From the NCBI GenBank assembly GCA_964551985.1, contig CAZKFG010000011.1:1-42129 (forward strand): DNA of 42,129 bases, in the 5' to 3' direction. A program made the position numbers and the translations under genes. Below are positions 7,505-16,087 of this stretch, one piece after another (the first letter of the stretch is position 1; every line of letters starts with the position of its first letter). Source of the stretch: CAZKFG01 sp964551985. Its GTDB lineage: Bacteria; Bacillota; Negativicutes; Acidaminococcales; JAISLQ01. A model generated the notes under the pieces. It was given only the letters and a program-made list of their open reading frames with translations, was not told where the DNA came from and made no database searches.

Positions 7505-8401
7505 TTGCTAAAAAGTATGACAGGCTTTGGTAGAGGCGAACATATAGACGAGAAGATTTTTCTTTCTGTAGAGATAAAAGCCGTTAATCATCGCTATAAT
7601 GAAATTGTTATTAGATTGCCTAGGGTTTTGAATTCTTTTGAGGATAAAATCAGAAAGCAAATTGGCAAGGTTGTCAATCGCGGCAGGGTTGATGTTTTTG
7701 TCAATTTGCTTGATAAGTCTTCGGGTAATTATCAAATAATAGTTGATAAAGAGATGGTTTTGGCTTATAATAACGCAATAGCAGAAGTTGCAAGTATTGT
7801 TGGTATTGAAAATAGTATGAATGATGCTCAAAAAATATCTTTTTTGTTGCGTTCTAATGGCGTTATAAATACTCAAGAAACTCAAGGCGATGTAGATATT
7901 TATTTGCCGTATTTGCAAAAAACTGTTGACGAAGCTTTATTTAATTTAATAAAAATGAGAACTGACGAGGGTCAGCATATATATGATGATTTAGTCTCTA
8001 GAGTAAAGACTATCGGTGATAAATTGTCACTTATAGAAGACCGTTCTGATTTGGTTGTTAAAGAATTTCAAAGCAAGATTACAGATAGGGTAAATGAACT
8101 TTTAAAAGAGTACGAACAAACTGTTGATCAAGAGCGGGTTATTCACGAAGTAGCTTTTTTTGCTGATAAAGCTAATATTACTGAGGAGATAGTAAGATTA
8201 AAATCTCATATTGTTCAATTTGAAGCTACAATTAAAAAATCAGAAGCAGTTGGTAGAAAGCTTGATTTTATCATTCAAGAGTTTAATAGGGAAGTTAATA
8301 CTATGGCTTCTAAAGCTAATGATTTTACAATAACTCAAATTACTATAGAGATGAAAAGTGAAATAGAAAAAATTCGTGAACAAATTCAAAATATAGAATA
8401 A
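7505..8401 (+). CDS. yicC: YicC/YloC-family endoribonuclease
   Basis: Members of this family are endoribonucleases (YicC in E. coli, YloC in B. subtilis) linked to sRNA or mRNA turnover. The 298-aa protein opens with the hallmark KSMTGFGRGE and the IKAVNHRYNEI segment. It ends with the conserved helical half containing KLDFIIQEFNREVNTMASKAND. The start is TTG at 7505, supported by GGAGG 7 nt upstream and the family N-terminus. It sits directly before remA and gmk, the standard Firmicute order. Confidence 0.93.
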   Translation: MLKSMTGFGRGEHIDEKIFLSVEIKAVNHRYNEIVIRLPRVLNSFEDKIRKQIGKVVNRGRVDVFVNLLDKSSGNYQIIVDKEMVLAYNNAIAEVASIVGIENSMNDAQKISFLLRSNGVINTQETQGDVDIYLPYLQKTVDEALFNLIKMRTDEGQHIYDDLVSRVKTIGDKLSLIEDRSDLVVKEFQSKITDRVNELLKEYEQTVDQERVIHEVAFFADKANITEEIVRLKSHIVQFEATIKKSEAVGRKLDFIIQEFNREVNTMASKANDFTITQITIEMKSEIEKIREQIQNIE

Positions 8402-8419
8402 TTTTAAGAGGGTGCTTTT

Positions 8420-8698
8420 GTGGATATAAAACTTATCAATATTGGTTTTGGTAATATGGTTTCAGCAAACAGAGTAATTTGTATTGTAAGTCCTGAATCT
8501 GCTCCAATAAAACGCATAATTCAAGAGGCACGTGATAAAGGTATGCTTATTGACGCTACCTATGGTAGACGTACAAGAGCGGTGATTATAATAGATAGTG
8601 GTCATATAGTATTATCTTGCGTACAGCCAGATACGGTGGCAAATAGGTTTGTAAGTAAAGATTTGGCAAAAGAAGCTTATCAAGATGATGCAATTTAA
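8420..8698 (+). CDS. remA: RemA-like DNA-binding regulator (DUF370)
   Basis: RemA-type proteins are small oligomeric DNA-binding regulators; in B. subtilis RemA activates biofilm matrix and osmoprotection genes. The 92-aa sequence shows the family core IKLINIGFGNMVSANRVI, the conserved SAPIKR segment and DATYGRRTRAVIIIDSGHIVLS. The start is GTG at 8420, after AGAGGG. Conserved position between yicC and gmk supports the call. Its regulon here cannot be deduced; no matrix genes are in the window. Confidence 0.92.
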   Translation: MDIKLINIGFGNMVSANRVICIVSPESAPIKRIIQEARDKGMLIDATYGRRTRAVIIIDSGHIVLSCVQPDTVANRFVSKDLAKEAYQDDAI

Positions 8699-8712
8699 AC
8701 TGGAGGACTGTT

Positions 8713-9324
8713 ATGGATAAAAAGGGTATTTTGCTTATTGTTTCTGGACCGTCTGGTGCTGGTAAGGGGACTATTTGTAGTTTGCTTTTGCAAAAATATA
8801 GTCAAATTTATTATTCTGTATCTATGACAACAAGAACCCCTCGTAAGGGTGAAGTCAATGGAAAAGATTATCATTTTGTTTCTAAACAAGAATTTGAAAA
8901 ATTGATTGCAGAAAATGCTTTTTTAGAGTATGCTCAAGTATATGATAATTATTATGGAACATTACGCAGCCATATTTTAGGTAAGATAAATCAAGGCATA
9001 GATGTGCTTTTAGAGATTGAAATAGATGGAGCCTCTCAAGTAAAAGAAAAATTTCCTGACGGTGTTACTGTATTTATTTTGCCGCCGTCTATTGACGAAC
9101 TTTTAAATAGAATAAAAAGTCGTGGTAAAGACGATGAAGAAGCTGTTAAAAAACGTATAGCTAGAGCTGATAGTGAATTAAAACAAGCAGCACATTATGA
9201 TTATGCAGTTTTAAATGAACAGCTTTTAATAGCAGTAGAGACTTTGTATTCTATAATAATTGCAGAAAAGAGCAAGGCTAAAAGAAATATTCAACTGATA
9301 GAAGAAATACGCAATACAAAATAA
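8713..9324 (+). CDS. gmk: Guanylate kinase
   Basis: Gmk phosphorylates GMP to GDP with ATP, and in Firmicutes is also a (p)ppGpp target. The 203-aa protein has the P-loop GPSGAGKGT (residues 12-20), the GMP-binding SVSMTTRTPRKGEVNGKDYHFV region, EYAQVYDNYYGT and the lid RIKSRGKDDEE. ATG follows TGGAGG. Its length is normal. It is followed at 20 nt by rpoZ, as in most Firmicutes. Confidence 0.96.
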   Translation: MDKKGILLIVSGPSGAGKGTICSLLLQKYSQIYYSVSMTTRTPRKGEVNGKDYHFVSKQEFEKLIAENAFLEYAQVYDNYYGTLRSHILGKINQGIDVLLEIEIDGASQVKEKFPDGVTVFILPPSIDELLNRIKSRGKDDEEAVKKRIARADSELKQAAHYDYAVLNEQLLIAVETLYSIIIAEKSKAKRNIQLIEEIRNTK

Positions 9325-9344
9325 GTATTATAAGGGAGAAAAAA

Positions 9345-9548
9345 ATGATAAAACCATCAATAGACAAATTGTTAGAACACGTTGACAGCAAGTATACTTT
9401 GGTTGTATTGGCTGCAAAACGCGCAAGAGAACTTGTAGGAGAGATACCTGTTGAAAATATAAAATCAACAAAGCCTGTAACAGTGGCTTTACATGAAATA
9501 GCAAATGAAAGTATAACTTTCGAGCGTCTAAAAGTAAGTATAAAATAA
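9345..9548 (+). CDS. rpoZ: RNA polymerase omega subunit
   Basis: Omega binds the beta' subunit and aids RNA polymerase assembly. The 67-aa protein has the conserved start IKPSIDKLLEHVDSKYTLVVLAAKRAREL and a KPVTVALHEIA segment near the end. Length and position between gmk and coaBC are typical. ATG follows AAGGGAG, and the 20-nt gap to gmk indicates co-transcription. Confidence 0.93.
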   Translation: MIKPSIDKLLEHVDSKYTLVVLAAKRARELVGEIPVENIKSTKPVTVALHEIANESITFERLKVSIK

Positions 9549-9561
9549 GGAGGACAAAAAA

Positions 9562-10752
9562 TTGTTTGCCCCCAAAAATATATTACTTGGTGTAAGTGGT
9601 GGTATTGCTGCATATAAAGCAGTGGAAATTGTAAGCCGTATGAAAAAATTAGGTTATAGCGTAAAAGTAATTATGACAAATTCGGCGACAAAATTTGTTA
9701 CACCACTTACTTTTAGAGAAATAAGTGCAAACCCTGTTTGTACAAGCATGTGGTCAGAAATACAAGAATATAATGTTGAGCACATAGCACTTGCTAATTG
9801 GGCACATTTGGTGCTTATTGCTCCGGCTACAGCTAATGTCATTGCTAAAATAACAAGTGGCATAGCTGATGATATGCTGACTACGACTGTTTTAGCTACA
9901 AAAGCACCGATAATGCTTTGTCCGTCTATGAATACAAACATGTATGAAAATCCGATAACTCAAGCTAACCTTGATAAAGCTCAAAAGCTTGGAATGACGG
10001 TCATGCAACCAGCTATAGGGACTCTTGCATGTGCTACGTCAGGTAAAGGTAGATTGCCTGAGCCAATAGATATTGTGCAATATGTGCAAGATTTTTTTGC
10101 TAAAACAAATACTATGACAGGACTAAAGGTCTTGGTTACAGCAGGTGGAACGGTAGAGCCGATTGATCCTGTTCGTTATATTGGTAATCGTTCTAGCGGC
10201 AAAATGGGTTATGCAATAGCGGCGGAAGCTGCATCAAGAGGTGCTAAAGTATTGCTTGTTGCAGGTAATACAAATCTTACAAATCCACAAAATGTTACAG
10301 TTATAAAAGTGGAAACAGCAAGACAAATGCAAGAGCAGGTGTTAAAACATTACCAAGATTCAAACATAGTTGTAAAAGCAGCCGCAGTGGCAGATTATTG
10401 TGTACAAAATGTTGCAAATGAAAAAATAAAGAAAAATGATGATAGTCTAACATTGCATTTGACTAAAAATCCAGATATATTAAAACAACTGGGAAAAGAA
10501 AAAACGCATCAGTTTTTGGTTGGTTTTGCAGCGGAAACAAATGATTTAATAGAAAATGCCAAACGAAAAGTAAAAGAAAAAAATCTTGATATGATTGTAG
10601 CAAATGATGTGTCAATGGCTGAGGCTGGATTTAATCACGATACTAATATAGTAAAGTTTATATATCCTGACGGACAAATAATTCATTTGGATAAATTGAC
10701 TAAAAAGCAAGTTGCAGAAAAATTATTTGACAATATTTGCCAAAAATTGTAA
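9562..10752 (+). CDS. coaBC: Bifunctional phosphopantothenoylcysteine decarboxylase / phosphopantothenate-cysteine ligase
   Basis: CoaBC performs two coenzyme A steps: CTP-dependent coupling of cysteine to 4'-phosphopantothenate, then FMN-dependent decarboxylation to phosphopantetheine. The 396-aa protein has the CoaC domain first (about 1-180), with LGVSGGIAAYKA, the His in VEHIALANWAHL, PSMNTNMYENP and the Cys in LACATSGKGRLPEP. The CoaB domain follows, with VTAGGTVEPIDPVRYI, NRSSGKMG and the conserved KIKKND lysines. The start is TTG at 9562 with AAGGAGG 8 nt upstream. It is the last gene before the S-box leader of metK. Confidence 0.95.
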   Translation: MFAPKNILLGVSGGIAAYKAVEIVSRMKKLGYSVKVIMTNSATKFVTPLTFREISANPVCTSMWSEIQEYNVEHIALANWAHLVLIAPATANVIAKITSGIADDMLTTTVLATKAPIMLCPSMNTNMYENPITQANLDKAQKLGMTVMQPAIGTLACATSGKGRLPEPIDIVQYVQDFFAKTNTMTGLKVLVTAGGTVEPIDPVRYIGNRSSGKMGYAIAAEAASRGAKVLLVAGNTNLTNPQNVTVIKVETARQMQEQVLKHYQDSNIVVKAAAVADYCVQNVANEKIKKNDDSLTLHLTKNPDILKQLGKEKTHQFLVGFAAETNDLIENAKRKVKEKNLDMIVANDVSMAEAGFNHDTNIVKFIYPDGQIIHLDKLTKKQVAEKLFDNICQKL

Positions 10753-10775
10753 AATGAATTGCAATCAAATAAAAT
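10737..10775 (+). promoter_or_regulatory. Putative promoter(s) of the metK S-box leader
   Basis: Two sigma-A-like pairs overlap here. TTGCCA (10737-10742) with TGCAAT (10760-10765) at 17 nt would start RNA just before the aptamer. TTGTAA (10747-10752) with TAAAAT (10770-10775) at 17 nt is a closer match, but would start inside the P1 strand. The first fits the riboswitch better. Confidence 0.35.
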
Positions 10776-10776
10776 A

Positions 10777-10874
10777 CTCATCAAGAGTTAGCGGAGGGAA
10801 CTGGCCCTATGAAGCTGCGGCAACCATGATAACAATCAAACGGTGCCAAATCCTGTGTATTAGCACAAGATGGG
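10777..10874 (+). ncRNA. SAM-I (S-box) riboswitch aptamer
   Basis: The conserved S-box blocks occur in order: ATCAAGAG, GCGGAGGGA, CTGGCCC, GAAGC, CGGCAACC, GGTGCCAAATCC and a closing AGATGGG. P1 forms from 10777-10782 with 10869-10874. In this class, bound S-adenosylmethionine stabilises P1 and turns the downstream gene off. Lying 79 nt before metK, which makes SAM, it provides product feedback. Confidence 0.95.
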
Positions 10875-10895
10875 ATTAAATTAAACTTAAATTTA

Positions 10896-10921
10896 AGTCC
10901 CATTATGGGACTATTATTTTT
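10896..10921 (+). terminator. Regulated terminator of the S-box riboswitch
   Basis: A 7-bp stem (10896-10902 with 10906-10912) with a 3-nt loop is followed by a T-rich tract. The 5' arm can alternatively pair with 10871-10877, which includes the 3' strand of P1. With SAM, P1 holds that strand and the terminator forms; without SAM, the antiterminator forms. Confidence 0.85.
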
Positions 10922-10953
10922 GCAAAAATCACATTTTGAAAGGACAGAAAAAA

Positions 10954-12144
10954 ATGACAGTTAGAAAACTTTTTACATCAGAATCGGTTACAGAAGGGCA
11001 TCCAGATAAAATAGCAGACCAAATATCTGATGCAGTATTAGATGCAATTTTAGCTCAAGATCCAAGCGGTCGTGTGGCTTGTGAAACTTTAGTTACAACA
11101 GGACAGGTACATGTAGTTGGTGAAGTTACAACAAATTGCTATGTTGATATTCCAAAACTTGTTAGACAAACGATTATTGATATTGGTTATGACAGAGCAA
11201 AATATGGCTTTGACGGTTCAACATGCGGCATTTTAGTTTCCTTAGATGAACAATCAGCTGATATTGCTATGGGTGTAGACAAAGCTTTAGAAGCTAAGGA
11301 AAGCGAAAAAAGTGCAGAAGAAGATTTAACAGGAGCTGGCGATCAAGGTATGATGTTTGGCTATGCTACAAACGAAACACCAGATTACATGCCAATGCCA
11401 GTATATTTAGCACATAAATTAGCAAAAAAATTAACAGATGTCAGAAAAGATGGAACATTAGCTTACTTAAGACCAGACGGTAAGACTCAAGTTACTGTAG
11501 AATATGAAGATGGAAAACCGGTATTTGTTGATACAATAGTTATATCAACCCAACATGCACCAGAAGTTACTTTGGAACAAATAACAGCTGATATTAAAAA
11601 ATATGTTATTGAACCAACAATTGACAAATCGCTTTTAACAGCTGAAACAAAGTATTATATCAATCCTACAGGCAGATTTGTAGTTGGTGGACCGCAAGGT
11701 GACTCTGGCTTGACAGGAAGAAAGATAATAGTTGATACTTATGGTGGTATGGCGCGTCACGGTGGTGGAGCTTTCTCTGGTAAAGATCCTACAAAAGTTG
11801 ATAGATCAGCAGCTTATGCAGCACGTTATGTAGCTAAAAATATAGTGGCTGCAGGTTTAGCTGACAAATGTGAAATTCAATTAGCTTATGCGATAGGTAA
11901 AGCACATCCTGTTTCAGTGCTTGTAGAAACATTTGGTACAGGCAAAATATCAGATGAAAAAATATCTGAATTGATAAATAAAAACTTTGATTTGCGTCCG
12001 GCAGGTATAATCAAAACTCTTGATTTACGTCGTCCGATATACAAACAAACAGCAGCTTATGGACATTTTGGACGTACTGATCTGGATTTACCTTGGGAAA
12101 AAACAGACAAAATAGATGTTCTACGTAAACAAGCAGGAATATAA
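10954..12144 (+). CDS. metK: S-adenosylmethionine synthetase
   Basis: MetK makes SAM from methionine and ATP. The 396-aa protein has the family signatures TSESVTEGHPDKIADQ (H16 and D18 bind ATP and Mg), GAGDQGMMFGYA, and GRFVVGGPQGDSGLTGRK with DTYGG. The start is ATG at 10954 with AAAGGA 9 nt upstream; an in-frame TTG at 10936 overlaps that site and is rejected. It is controlled by the SAM-I riboswitch and closed by a hairpin before priA, so it looks monocistronic. Confidence 0.97.
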   Translation: MTVRKLFTSESVTEGHPDKIADQISDAVLDAILAQDPSGRVACETLVTTGQVHVVGEVTTNCYVDIPKLVRQTIIDIGYDRAKYGFDGSTCGILVSLDEQSADIAMGVDKALEAKESEKSAEEDLTGAGDQGMMFGYATNETPDYMPMPVYLAHKLAKKLTDVRKDGTLAYLRPDGKTQVTVEYEDGKPVFVDTIVISTQHAPEVTLEQITADIKKYVIEPTIDKSLLTAETKYYINPTGRFVVGGPQGDSGLTGRKIIVDTYGGMARHGGGAFSGKDPTKVDRSAAYAARYVAKNIVAAGLADKCEIQLAYAIGKAHPVSVLVETFGTGKISDEKISELINKNFDLRPAGIIKTLDLRRPIYKQTAAYGHFGRTDLDLPWEKTDKIDVLRKQAGI

Positions 12145-12189
12145 TAAAGAGGTTTTTTTGAAAAAACAGCGAATTAAATAGTTAGAACT

Positions 12190-12216
12190 AAAAAAGGACA
12201 TAATATGTCCTTTTTT
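12190..12216 (+). terminator. Intrinsic terminator between metK and priA
   Basis: A 12-bp A/T-flanked stem (12190-12201 with 12205-12216, loop AAT) ends in six T. It lies only 18 nt before the priA start, leaving no room for a promoter between hairpin and gene. It may therefore attenuate priA as well as end metK transcripts. Confidence 0.8.
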
Positions 12217-12234
12217 CTATAGGAAGGCAACAGT

Positions 12235-14628
12235 ATGCAATTAGTAGATGTTTGTATAAATCTGCCTGTAAAACAAATTGATAAAAATTTCACCTACTAC
12301 TTACCAGATGATTTTACAAAAGCTGATGTAGGTTGGCGGGTGATGGTTTCTTTTGCGGGAAGTTTAACAGAGGGGTTTATTGTAAAAAAATATAGTCAAT
12401 TAATAGAACAGGATTTAAAGCCTGTAATAGAGCTTATTGATGATAGTCCTTGGTTTGATGAAAAAGCCATTGAACTTGCAACCTTTATTAGTGAATATTA
12501 TTTATGTTCATTATCACAAGCTATGCGACTTTTTTTGCCTGGTAAAAAAAGTTTAAAAAAGCAAATATTTTACGTTGTTGGACAAGAAGCTATAAACTAT
12601 AAAGCACAAACAGATTATGAAAAAAACTTAATTGATTTACTACAAGAAAAAGTTGCTGATAAAACAAGAATAAAAGGAAAGCTTGGCTTTTTTGATGAAC
12701 AAACAGTCAAATTGTTGGTGCAAAAAGAAGTATTGCAAGAAGTTAAATCTGCTAAAAATAAATTTAAAAAACAAACTGCATATTATGCCAAACTTATTTG
12801 TAATGCTAAAGAATATTTAAATGACAATCCTAAGTGTCCTAGAGCAAGAAAAAAGGCTTTAGAACTATTAAGTCAAACTGATATTATGCCTTTGGAGCTT
12901 TTGGCTAAAGAAGGTATAAGCAAAGATACTTTAATTAGAATGCAAAAGATCTCTTTAGTACAAATAATAGAAAAACATATTACTCGAGATAGTTATAAAG
13001 ATATGCTTGTACAAAAAAGAACTATAGCGCTAAATAATAAACAGCAAGAAGTATTTGAGAAAATTAATGACAGCATTGAAAAAAAATGCAATCAAACATA
13101 TTTATTACACGGCATAACAGGTAGTGGTAAAACTCAAATTTATATTGAACTTGCCCAAACAGTATATCAAAATGATGGGCAGGTTTTAGTATTAGTTCCA
13201 GAAATTGCTCTGACAAGCCAGATAATAACTAGATTTAAACAAATGTTTGAGCAAGACGTATTGGTTTTTCACAGTAGATTATCTTTAAATGAACGTATGG
13301 ATGTTTTTGAATACGTAAAAACAGGAGCGTCCTGCATACTAATAGGGACACGTTCGGCAATTTTTGCTCCATTTGCCAATCTTGGTATAGTTATAATAGA
13401 CGAGGAGCACGAATACAGTTATAAGCAAGAGGAAAGCCCAGGTTACAATGCAAAAACGGTAGCAGAAAAACTCTGTCAAATAAATAACATACCTCTTTTG
13501 TTGGCAAGTGCAACACCAAGTATAGATAACTATTATCTTGCCAAAGAAGGAATATATAAATTATTGATTTTAAAAGAGCGTGCCAATTTTGCACAATTGC
13601 CAGATATTGAAGTTGTAGATATGAAACAAGAATTACAAGAGGGAAATAAAGGTGTAATATCAAGAAAACTCTTTGCGGCATTAGAACAGGTATTAGAAGA
13701 AAGCCAGCAAGCTATTATTTTATTAAACAGACGTGGTTACGCAACATTTGTTTTGTGTCGTGATTGCGGTTATGTAGAAAAATGTGAGCATTGCTCAGTA
13801 TCTTTGGTTTATCATCAAAATGATAAACTGCTTCGTTGTCATTATTGTGGTTATATAAGACAAGTACCTGATGAATGTCCAAACTGTAGCAGCCGTAAAA
13901 TAAGATTTTTTGGTTCTGGTACTCAAAAGGCGCAAGAACAATTAAATGAAACCTTGCCTAATTTACGAATTGCCAGAATGGATCAAGACACCACAAGTAA
14001 AAAATTTGCTCATGATAAAATTTTACAAGATTTTGCTAAAGGTAAGCAAAACTTGCTTTTGGGGACACAAATGGTTGCCAAAGGACATGATGTGCATAAT
14101 GTTACCCTAGTTGGAATATTATCAGCAGATAGCTTGCTTAGTTTACCTGATTTTAGGGCAGGAGAGAGAACTTTTTCGCTTTTGTTACAAGCTGCGGGTA
14201 GAGCAGGCAGAGGAGACAAAAAAGGACGTGTAATCTTACAGACATATCAAACGCAGCATCCCGTAATGCAATATGTAGTAAATCAAGATTATGAGAGTTT
14301 TGCTAATTATGAACTGCAAGATAGAGAAGAATTATTTTATCCACCATATTCTAGCATCATAAAAATAACTGTAATAGCAAAACAAGAAGACCAAGCAGTA
14401 AATAGAGCAAAAATAATTGTGAAAGAACTGCAAGAAAAATTTGATTCAGAAAATACTCAAATAAATGGACCGTTTAAAGGAATGGTTGCTAAAGTTAAAG
14501 ATAGTTATAAGCTGATAATTATTATAAAATCAAATAATATTCAAGAGATTAAGCAGTATTTAAAAGATAAGCAACTTAATATTCAAAAGGATATTATAAT
14601 TGACATAGATCCACTAAACGTGCTTTAA
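12235..14628 (+). CDS. priA: Primosomal protein N' (replication restart helicase PriA)
   Basis: PriA recognises abandoned replication forks and D-loops, unwinds the lagging arm and loads the primosome. The 797-aa protein has an N-terminal 3'-end-binding domain, Walker A GITGSGKT (about 293-300), a DEEH box (about 389-392), and the cysteine-rich zinc insertion with four CxxC-type pairs (about 508-550). Helicase motifs near GTQMVAKGHD and QAAGRAGRGDK follow. ATG is preceded by AGGAAGG. It heads the long forward unit ending at rpe, with its promoter not obvious because of the hairpin just upstream. Confidence 0.96.
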   Translation: MQLVDVCINLPVKQIDKNFTYYLPDDFTKADVGWRVMVSFAGSLTEGFIVKKYSQLIEQDLKPVIELIDDSPWFDEKAIELATFISEYYLCSLSQAMRLFLPGKKSLKKQIFYVVGQEAINYKAQTDYEKNLIDLLQEKVADKTRIKGKLGFFDEQTVKLLVQKEVLQEVKSAKNKFKKQTAYYAKLICNAKEYLNDNPKCPRARKKALELLSQTDIMPLELLAKEGISKDTLIRMQKISLVQIIEKHITRDSYKDMLVQKRTIALNNKQQEVFEKINDSIEKKCNQTYLLHGITGSGKTQIYIELAQTVYQNDGQVLVLVPEIALTSQIITRFKQMFEQDVLVFHSRLSLNERMDVFEYVKTGASCILIGTRSAIFAPFANLGIVIIDEEHEYSYKQEESPGYNAKTVAEKLCQINNIPLLLASATPSIDNYYLAKEGIYKLLILKERANFAQLPDIEVVDMKQELQEGNKGVISRKLFAALEQVLEESQQAIILLNRRGYATFVLCRDCGYVEKCEHCSVSLVYHQNDKLLRCHYCGYIRQVPDECPNCSSRKIRFFGSGTQKAQEQLNETLPNLRIARMDQDTTSKKFAHDKILQDFAKGKQNLLLGTQMVAKGHDVHNVTLVGILSADSLLSLPDFRAGERTFSLLLQAAGRAGRGDKKGRVILQTYQTQHPVMQYVVNQDYESFANYELQDREELFYPPYSSIIKITVIAKQEDQAVNRAKIIVKELQEKFDSENTQINGPFKGMVAKVKDSYKLIIIIKSNNIQEIKQYLKDKQLNIQKDIIIDIDPLNVL

Positions 14629-14663
14629 TTAAATATTAAGATATATTATTTACGGAGGATATA

Positions 14664-15140
14664 ATGGCAGACCTTTTTATTAGAAAAGCTGGCGACCCTA
14701 TCTTAAAAGCTAAAGCATCAGAAGTTAAAAAAATAGATAAAAAAATTAAAATTTTGCTTGATGATATGCTAAAAATAATGGACAAATCAAATGGAGTCGG
14801 ACTTGCTGCTCCACAAGTTGGCATAAGTTTGCGTATAGCTATTGTAGATGTTGGTGACGGACTTGTTGAGATGATCAATCCTAGAATAGAAGAATTTGAA
14901 GGCGAACAACTCTGCGAACAAGAAGGTTGTCTTAGTGTGCCAGAGTATTTTGGCACAGTGCGAAGGGCTATGAGAGTTAAAGTAAGTGCCATAGATAGAA
15001 ATGGCAAAAAACAAACTTTCTGGGCTGAAGGATTTAAGGCGCAAGCCATACAACATGAATTAGACCATTTAGATGGCATACTGTTTTTAGATAGAGCCAC
15101 AAGTGTTGTAAAAATAGAAGACAAACCAAAAGGTGATTGA
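14664..15140 (+). CDS. def: Peptide deformylase
   Basis: Def removes the formyl group from nascent proteins and is a metalloenzyme. All three motifs are present in this 158-aa protein: GVGLAAPQ (44-51), EGCLSVP with metal ligand C89, and QHELDHLDG with H131, E132 and H135. ATG follows ACGGAGG. The next gene, fmt, overlaps the region of its stop, the usual def-fmt coupling that pairs removal and addition of the formyl group. Confidence 0.96.
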   Translation: MADLFIRKAGDPILKAKASEVKKIDKKIKILLDDMLKIMDKSNGVGLAAPQVGISLRIAIVDVGDGLVEMINPRIEEFEGEQLCEQEGCLSVPEYFGTVRRAMRVKVSAIDRNGKKQTFWAEGFKAQAIQHELDHLDGILFLDRATSVVKIEDKPKGD

Positions 15141-15141
15141 T

Positions 15142-16083
15142 GTGAAAATTGTTTTTATGGGGACGCCAGACTTTGCTGTCCCTACATTAAAGGCTTTGTG
15201 CAAAGAAGGTTATGAAGTCAAACTTGTTGTAACGCAACCAGATAGACCAAAAGGCAGAGGACAAAAATTAGCTTTCTCGCCAGTAAAACAAGCGGCTTTG
15301 GATTTAGCTATTGAAGTGCTTCAGCCTGAAAAAATTAAAGAGCAAACATTTGTAACAATACTTGAACAAATTAAACCTGATGCTATTGTAGTAGTAGCAT
15401 TTGGACAAATATTATCAGAGCAAATTTTACAGATACCAAAGTTTGGCTGTATAAATTTGCATGCTTCACTACTTCCTAAATATCGTGGTGCAGCTCCAAT
15501 TCATTGGTCTATTTTGCATGGTGACAGTGTAACGGGCAATACAACAATGCTAATGGATAAGGGTATGGATACGGGTGATATGCTTCTTACAAATACTGTT
15601 GATATATTGCCTGAGGATACACTAGGTAGCATTCATGATAAACTTAGCATTACAGGCTCAAGCCTTGTTGTTGACACAATTGAAAAATTAATTAAAAATG
15701 AAATAAAACCTCAAAAGCAACAAGAAGAACTTGCTACTTATGCACCTAAAATTACCAAACAAATAGAAATAATTGATTGGCAGACGACAGGTGACGAGAT
15801 AGTAAATAAAGTTCGTGGTTTGAACCCTTTTCCGGTTGCTTATACTAACAGTAAGTATGGGCGCTTGAAGATATTAAAAGCAAAAAAAATAAATTATGCA
15901 GAAAAAAAAGATTGCTTGCCTGGTCAATTTATAAGCAATACACAAGATGGTTTTTCTGTTGCAACAATAGATGGGGCGGTAGAAATACTAGAACTTAAGC
16001 CGGAGAGCAAAAAACAAATGAGAGCGCTAGATTTTTTGAAAGGGCATCAATTTAGCCCACAAGATAGTTTTATTGGAGAATAA
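15142..16083 (+). CDS. fmt: Methionyl-tRNA formyltransferase
   Basis: Fmt formylates initiator Met-tRNA using 10-formyl-tetrahydrofolate. The 313-aa protein starts KIVFMGTPDFAVPTL. It has the catalytic residues N105, H107 and D143 in INLHASLLPKYRGAAPI and GMDTGDML, matching the E. coli N/H/D triad. An OB-fold C-terminal domain follows. I choose GTG at 15142, because AAAAGGTG lies 6-7 nt upstream and the family N-terminus begins there. An in-frame GTG at 15133 overlaps both the site and the def stop. Confidence 0.94.
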   Translation: MKIVFMGTPDFAVPTLKALCKEGYEVKLVVTQPDRPKGRGQKLAFSPVKQAALDLAIEVLQPEKIKEQTFVTILEQIKPDAIVVVAFGQILSEQILQIPKFGCINLHASLLPKYRGAAPIHWSILHGDSVTGNTTMLMDKGMDTGDMLLTNTVDILPEDTLGSIHDKLSITGSSLVVDTIEKLIKNEIKPQKQQEELATYAPKITKQIEIIDWQTTGDEIVNKVRGLNPFPVAYTNSKYGRLKILKAKKINYAEKKDCLPGQFISNTQDGFSVATIDGAVEILELKPESKKQMRALDFLKGHQFSPQDSFIGE

Positions 16084-16087
16084 AAAC

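Noticed and set aside
14636..15124. Minus-strand open frame of about 160 codons covering def
   Set aside because: Antisense shadow of a fully conserved peptide deformylase; no motif or start signal.
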